Shown here: in pieces, positions 5,724 to 7,930 of the stretch
How the letters are laid out: every line of letters starts with the position of its first letter
Numbering within the stretch: position 1 is the stretch's first letter
DNA from: Methanoregulaceae archaeon
Lineage (GTDB): Archaea > Halobacteriota > Methanomicrobia > Methanomicrobiales > Methanospirillaceae
Assembly (NCBI GenBank): GCA_025453715.1
Contig: JALOPT010000151.1
Coordinates: 1 to 7,930, forward strand
Length of the DNA: 7,930 nt
Direction of reading: 5' to 3'
Program-made: the position numbers and the translations under genes
The notes under the pieces: model-generated
What the model was told of the DNA's origin: nothing
Seen by the model: only the letters and a program-made list of their open reading frames with translations
Databases searched by the model: none

Positions 5724-6569
5724 TTACTCTTTCAGCGGGATCTGGATTTCAGTCAGGAGTTCCCCGGCGGGTGTAACATCAGGATCATTGAGGTACAGCT
5801 GACGGTCCGGGCCTCCTGTTTCAAATCCATTTTCCGCTGCGAATTTAAAAGCATTCTCGAAAGCAACCGAAAAACCGTCATGCTCATACGGGCCTTTGTA
5901 TACGACTGAAATGACCTTCGTTGGGGGGAGGGTCCTGGTGCTGTATGCCGGGTCATCAATAACGATTTGCCCCTGTATCGGCACCGCCATCTCGATATCG
6001 GCATCATCCTCCCGGTACTCGTTGTCGTAGCATAATGACAGGCAAGGGCCGCTTACCGTCACCCCGCTCTTCTGGTTAACCGGGTTGAAAATAATCGCGA
6101 ATAACGCCTCCGAGACCTTTGAGCAGACTTCCTCGTAGGTCCCGGTCCTCCGGCCGGACAGTATTCTCAAGGCTGGCACGTCTTTAATGACTGGTTTTGA
6201 TACATTCATTTTAAACAACTCCGAAAAATCCCTGTTTTCCATTAAAAGACAGGTAATTTTCTCCAGCCGTTCGATCTCTGCCACGGTTTCCCGGTGGCGC
6301 CTGGAAATGAACTGCCTGACCGCTTCCTGATCCCCTGCTTCGTGTGCTGACAGGATGACCGCAATATCCGAGAGCCCGAAACCGAGGTTGCAGAGCGTCT
6401 TGATCTTTAATGCCGTCCCGATCTGGTCGAGCGTATAGTAGCGGTACCCGGTAATCCTGTCCCTTACCCATGGAACGAGAATTCCTTTCCTGTCATAGAG
6501 CCTCAATGCCCGTTGCGAGAGATAGGTCAGGGATGAAAATTTTCCGATGGTGATTCGATCGCCCGACAT
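5724..6569 (-). CDS. MerR-family transcriptional regulator with GyrI-like effector-binding domain
   Basis: This 281-residue, BmrR-like DNA-binding regulator probably senses a small organic ligand. The N-terminal winged helix (about 5-75) follows the MerR pattern: ITIGKFSSLTYLSQRALRLYDRKGIL (helix-turn-helix at about 7-26) and TGYRYYTLDQI (40-50). A long helix expected to form the dimer coiled coil spans about 80-112. The C-terminal part (about 126-281) is a GyrI-like/AraC effector domain, with a duplicated strand/helix layout, the motif YKGPYEHDGF, and the closing YLNDPDVTPAGELLTEIQIPL-type tail. No cysteine cluster of the metal-sensing MerR type is seen at the C-terminus, which argues against a mercury or arsenite sensor. 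The start at 6569 has GGTG 4 nt upstream. An inverted repeat lies about 20-30 bp before the start, so autoregulation is plausible. The ligand and target genes are unknown. Confidence 0.9.
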   Translation of the reverse strand: MSGDRITIGKFSSLTYLSQRALRLYDRKGILVPWVRDRITGYRYYTLDQIGTALKIKTLCNLGFGLSDIAVILSAHEAGDQEAVRQFISRRHRETVAEIERLEKITCLLMENRDFSELFKMNVSKPVIKDVPALRILSGRRTGTYEEVCSKVSEALFAIIFNPVNQKSGVTVSGPCLSLCYDNEYREDDADIEMAVPIQGQIVIDDPAYSTRTLPPTKVISVVYKGPYEHDGFSVAFENAFKFAAENGFETGGPDRQLYLNDPDVTPAGELLTEIQIPLKE

Positions 6570-6586
6570 GGTACACCATAGAATTG

Positions 6587-6600
6587 TATCAGCTGTGATA
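6587..6600. promoter_or_regulatory. Candidate operator: TATCA-gctg-TGATA inverted repeat upstream of the MerR gene
   Basis: A perfect 5-bp inverted repeat with a 4-nt spacer lies 18 bp upstream of the regulator start and overlaps the TATA-like CTATATC of the minus strand (about 6598-6604). Its left arm is part of the octamer TTGTATCA (6584-6591), which recurs at the far side of the intergenic region. MerR proteins bind short dyads in their own promoters, so this is the best operator candidate. Confidence 0.4.
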
Positions 6601-6619
6601 TAGTGGGTATTTCTCTCAC

Positions 6620-6796
6620 ATGGGTGAGTGTTGCTCGGATAATACTATTGCGATAACCTGCAATCCGGATTTTATTATCCTCCAGATGCCCGGAAAAGAG
6701 TTCTGTAACAATACTTTTGTGGGCTTCCTGAAACCCGGATTAATCAAAAATTATTCTATTCAGATGATTTTCATCAAACCATCCATCACTCAATGA
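6620..6796 (+). CDS. Possible small protein, 58 residues, divergent from the MerR gene
   Basis: An ATG at 6620 opens 58 codons to TGA at 6794-6796. The product begins MGECCSDNTIAITC and has four cysteines (4, 5, 14, 29), with no clear membrane segment and no recognised family. It diverges from the MerR-family gene; 50 bp separate the two starts and contain the candidate operator, an arrangement that often links a MerR regulator to its target. Against it: no Shine-Dalgarno sequence is visible, the region is AT-richer than the real genes, and a chance ORF of this length is not rare. It is kept only as a candidate. Confidence 0.2.
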   Translation: MGECCSDNTIAITCNPDFIILQMPGKEFCNNTFVGFLKPGLIKNYSIQMIFIKPSITQ

Positions 6797-6903
6797 ATCC
6801 GTAATGGAAGCGGAGCAGGGAGGGGTGAAGCGTCCTCCTGTCATATTGACTTCTCTGGTAAATGGAGGGACTGGTGCAAATAGCGTTTCAGAAAACGCCT
6901 ACC

Positions 6904-6954
6904 TGATACAACCCTGATAATTATCACATTCCATCCGCATATGCAGTTGTATCA
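6904..6954. repeat. Nested palindrome cluster at the 3' end of the ArsC-like gene
   Basis: TGATACAAC (6904-6912) is exactly complementary to GTTGTATCA (6946-6954). Between them lie a 12-bp perfect palindrome TGATAATTATCA (6915-6926) and an 8-bp palindrome GCATATGC (6937-6944). The right arm includes the stop codon of the ArsC-like gene. It could be a transcript-end structure or a binding site for a regulator recognising TGATA half-sites. Confidence 0.75.
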
Positions 6955-7383
6955 CATATCCCGTGGTGGTCCGAAGTATATGTCAATCCACCCGGTGATC
7001 TCATCCCTGACAACCCTAAACCCTGCAATGACCTCCTCGTTACTTCCATGAAAAGACCCCGGGTCCGTAAAATTTCTGTGAACACATATTTTCGCTTCCG
7101 GAAGTAGGCATTCAGATTCATATGGACTATCGGCGAGAATAACAATAATATCGAACGTCTCATCTTTACATTCGATCAATACTTTTGAATATTGGGTCCT
7201 GATATCAATCCCGATTTCTGCCATAACACGGATAGTGACGGGGTTGATGCGGCTGGAACGAAACCCTGCACTCCTGGCATTGTAGCGGTCACCATACCGG
7301 GCGTTAAGGTACCCTTCGGCCATCTGAGACCTCCCCGCGTTATGTGAACAGATAAACAGGACCTTGATTTTCTCTTTATCCAT
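6952..7383 (-). CDS. ArsC-like protein, low-molecular-weight tyrosine phosphatase fold (putative arsenate reductase)
   Basis: This 143-residue cytoplasmic protein has the phosphatase P-loop CSHNAGRS (Cys12 to Ser19, CX5R) followed by QMAEGYLNARYG, the pattern of thioredoxin-type ArsC proteins and their relatives. The general-acid loop is FTDPGSF (Asp107). In classical ArsC two further cysteines relay electrons after arsenate attack. Here the first is replaced by Ala84 (VILADSPYESEC), while Cys92, at about the place of the second, and an extra Cys100 remain. Arsenate reduction is therefore uncertain; a phosphatase or a different thiol route is possible. I chose ATG 7383 because GGGAG lies 8 nt upstream; GTG 7389 would add two residues but sits only 2 nt from it. 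A TATA-like element lies about 25 nt upstream. No arsenite pump or ArsR gene is in view. Confidence 0.8.
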   Translation of the reverse strand: MDKEKIKVLFICSHNAGRSQMAEGYLNARYGDRYNARSAGFRSSRINPVTIRVMAEIGIDIRTQYSKVLIECKDETFDIIVILADSPYESECLLPEAKICVHRNFTDPGSFHGSNEEVIAGFRVVRDEITGWIDIYFGPPRDM

Positions 7384-7407
7384 TGTCACGGCTCCCGTTG
7401 GTGGGCC

Positions 7408-7414
7408 TATAAAC
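7408..7414 (-). promoter_or_regulatory. TATA-like element upstream of the ArsC-like gene
   Basis: The minus strand reads GGTTTATAGG, close to the archaeal TATA box, centred about 27 bp before ATG 7383. Transcription would then start almost at the start codon, giving a leaderless or very short-leader message. The element sits immediately after the stop of the upstream amidohydrolase gene, so the ArsC-like gene could be expressed independently of it. Confidence 0.45.
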
Positions 7415-7416
7415 CT

Positions 7417-7930
7417 TCACTTCCTTCTAACAGCCCGTGCCATATCATGGTAGAGCCCGGTTTTCCGGTCCTCCTCAACATGCATTGCCTGGCGGGCTTC
7501 TTCGATAGCCCCTGGATCAAGGTCTGCATAGGTAATCCCCTCCGCTTCAGGAGCCCTGGTGATGATAGTACCTGATGGTCCGGCAACAATCGAGTTACCC
7601 GAATACCAGTCCACCGGTGTAATGCCAATGGTATTGATACCTGCAACAAATATCTGGTTCTCGATAGCCCGTGTCCTGATAAACAGCTCCCATGCGTCCA
7701 TTCTTGAGACCGGCCATGCCGAAGGTACGAGCATGCATTCTGCCCCTGCGATTGCGTAGACGCGGAAAAGGGGGGAGAACCGGAGATCGTAACAGATTGC
7801 TAAACCGAAGATTATCCCGCCAAGCTGAAATGTTGCGATGTCCTCTCCCGGCTGATAGTTCGCACCCTCGTTAAGTGGTGAAAACAGGTGGACCTTCCGG
7901 TAACTCGCCAGGATCTCTCCGTCCTTGTCA
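7417..7930 (-). CDS. Nitrilase-superfamily carbon-nitrogen hydrolase (5' partial)
   Basis: The frame is open to the window edge; 170 C-terminal residues are visible and the first 90-100 are missing. Family members hydrolyse a C-N bond through a Glu-Lys-Cys triad. The lysine is in YRKVHLFSP (Lys12 of the visible part) and the nucleophile is in GLAICYDLRFSPLFR (Cys46); the glutamate would lie outside the window. Later motifs SAWPVSRMDAWELFIRTRAI, FVAGINTIG and SGNSIVAGPSG fit the omega-amidase/Nit2-like branch, and the cysteine context RFSPLFR differs slightly from the usual RFPE. A likely role is deamidation of a small omega-amide or similar metabolite, but the substrate cannot be fixed from this part. 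The ArsC-like gene follows after 33 bp. Confidence 0.9.
   Translation of the reverse strand, partial: DKDGEILASYRKVHLFSPLNEGANYQPGEDIATFQLGGIIFGLAICYDLRFSPLFRVYAIAGAECMLVPSAWPVSRMDAWELFIRTRAIENQIFVAGINTIGITPVDWYSGNSIVAGPSGTIITRAPEAEGITYADLDPGAIEEARQAMHVEEDRKTGLYHDMARAVRRK

Larger units (their letters stand above)
6570..6951. other. Intergenic region, about 380 bp, AT-richer than its flanks, with several dyads
   Basis: Between the MerR-family gene and the ArsC-like gene no conserved protein or RNA gene was recognised. The region holds the candidate operator at 6587-6600; a CTCAC-atgg-GTGAG dyad (6615-6628); GATGA-ttt-TCATC (6763-6775); a hairpin pairing CAG-g-GAGG with CCTCCTG (6816-6840); GCGTTT-caga-AAACGC (6883-6898); and a nested palindrome cluster at 6904-6954. 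It also contains two short plus-strand ORFs, of which only the 58-codon one is listed separately. Confidence 0.6.

Noticed and set aside
5724..6569. MerR-family protein as an arsenic or mercury sensor because of the nearby ArsC-like gene
   Set aside because: The C-terminal half is a GyrI-like ligand domain rather than a cysteine metal loop, and about 380 bp separate the two genes.
6804..6917. 37-codon plus-strand ORF downstream of the 58-codon candidate
   Set aside because: Very short, no ribosome-binding site, no recognisable features, and it ends in the palindrome cluster; chance is the simplest explanation.
6570..6951. tRNA or other known structured RNA in the intergenic gap
   Set aside because: No cloverleaf arrangement, no T-loop consensus and no recognisable riboswitch or snoRNA boxes could be found by eye.

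Overview
The window looks like a chromosomal segment of a methanogenic euryarchaeon, most likely of the Methanomicrobiales or a relative. The order is an inference from gene content; no phylogenetic marker is present. Three things point this way: an FmdE-family protein, which is typical of methanogens; translation signals that match the archaeal 16S 3' end (GGTGATC, GGTG, GGAG); and TATA-like promoter elements in place of bacterial -35/-10 boxes.

Positions 1-3730, plus strand, form a tightly packed five-gene unit. It holds the 3' part of a periplasmic-binding-protein gene, a FecCD/BtuC-type permease, its ABC ATPase (ATGA overlap with the permease), an FmdE-family protein with a C-terminal zinc finger (20-bp overlap with the ATPase gene), and a TrmO-like tRNA methyltransferase. 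The first three make a type II importer of the kind used for iron chelates, corrinoids or, in the MolBCA branch, molybdate/tungstate. The FmdE partner makes a metal or oxyanion cargo tempting, but the sequence does not prove it. The trmO gene carries a perfect 28-bp tandem duplication near its 3' end. This shifts the frame and adds 39 residues read from what was probably intergenic DNA, up to a hairpin and T8 tract that looks like the operon terminator.

Positions 3776-5553, minus strand, hold threonine synthase (thrC) followed by a membrane-anchored extracytoplasmic protein of unknown function. The latter starts inside the thrC coding region behind a perfect archaeal Shine-Dalgarno sequence. 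The roughly 170 bp upstream of thrC can fold into two hairpins and may be a structured leader.

Positions 5724-7930, minus strand, hold a MerR-type regulator with a GyrI-like ligand domain, a roughly 380-bp AT-richer intergenic region, an ArsC/low-molecular-weight-phosphatase family protein, and the 3' part of a nitrilase-superfamily amidohydrolase. The intergenic region has several palindromes, three copies of the octamer TTGTATCA or its complement, and a possible 58-codon plus-strand ORF divergent from the regulator. No rRNA, tRNA, CRISPR array, IS element or integrase was seen.
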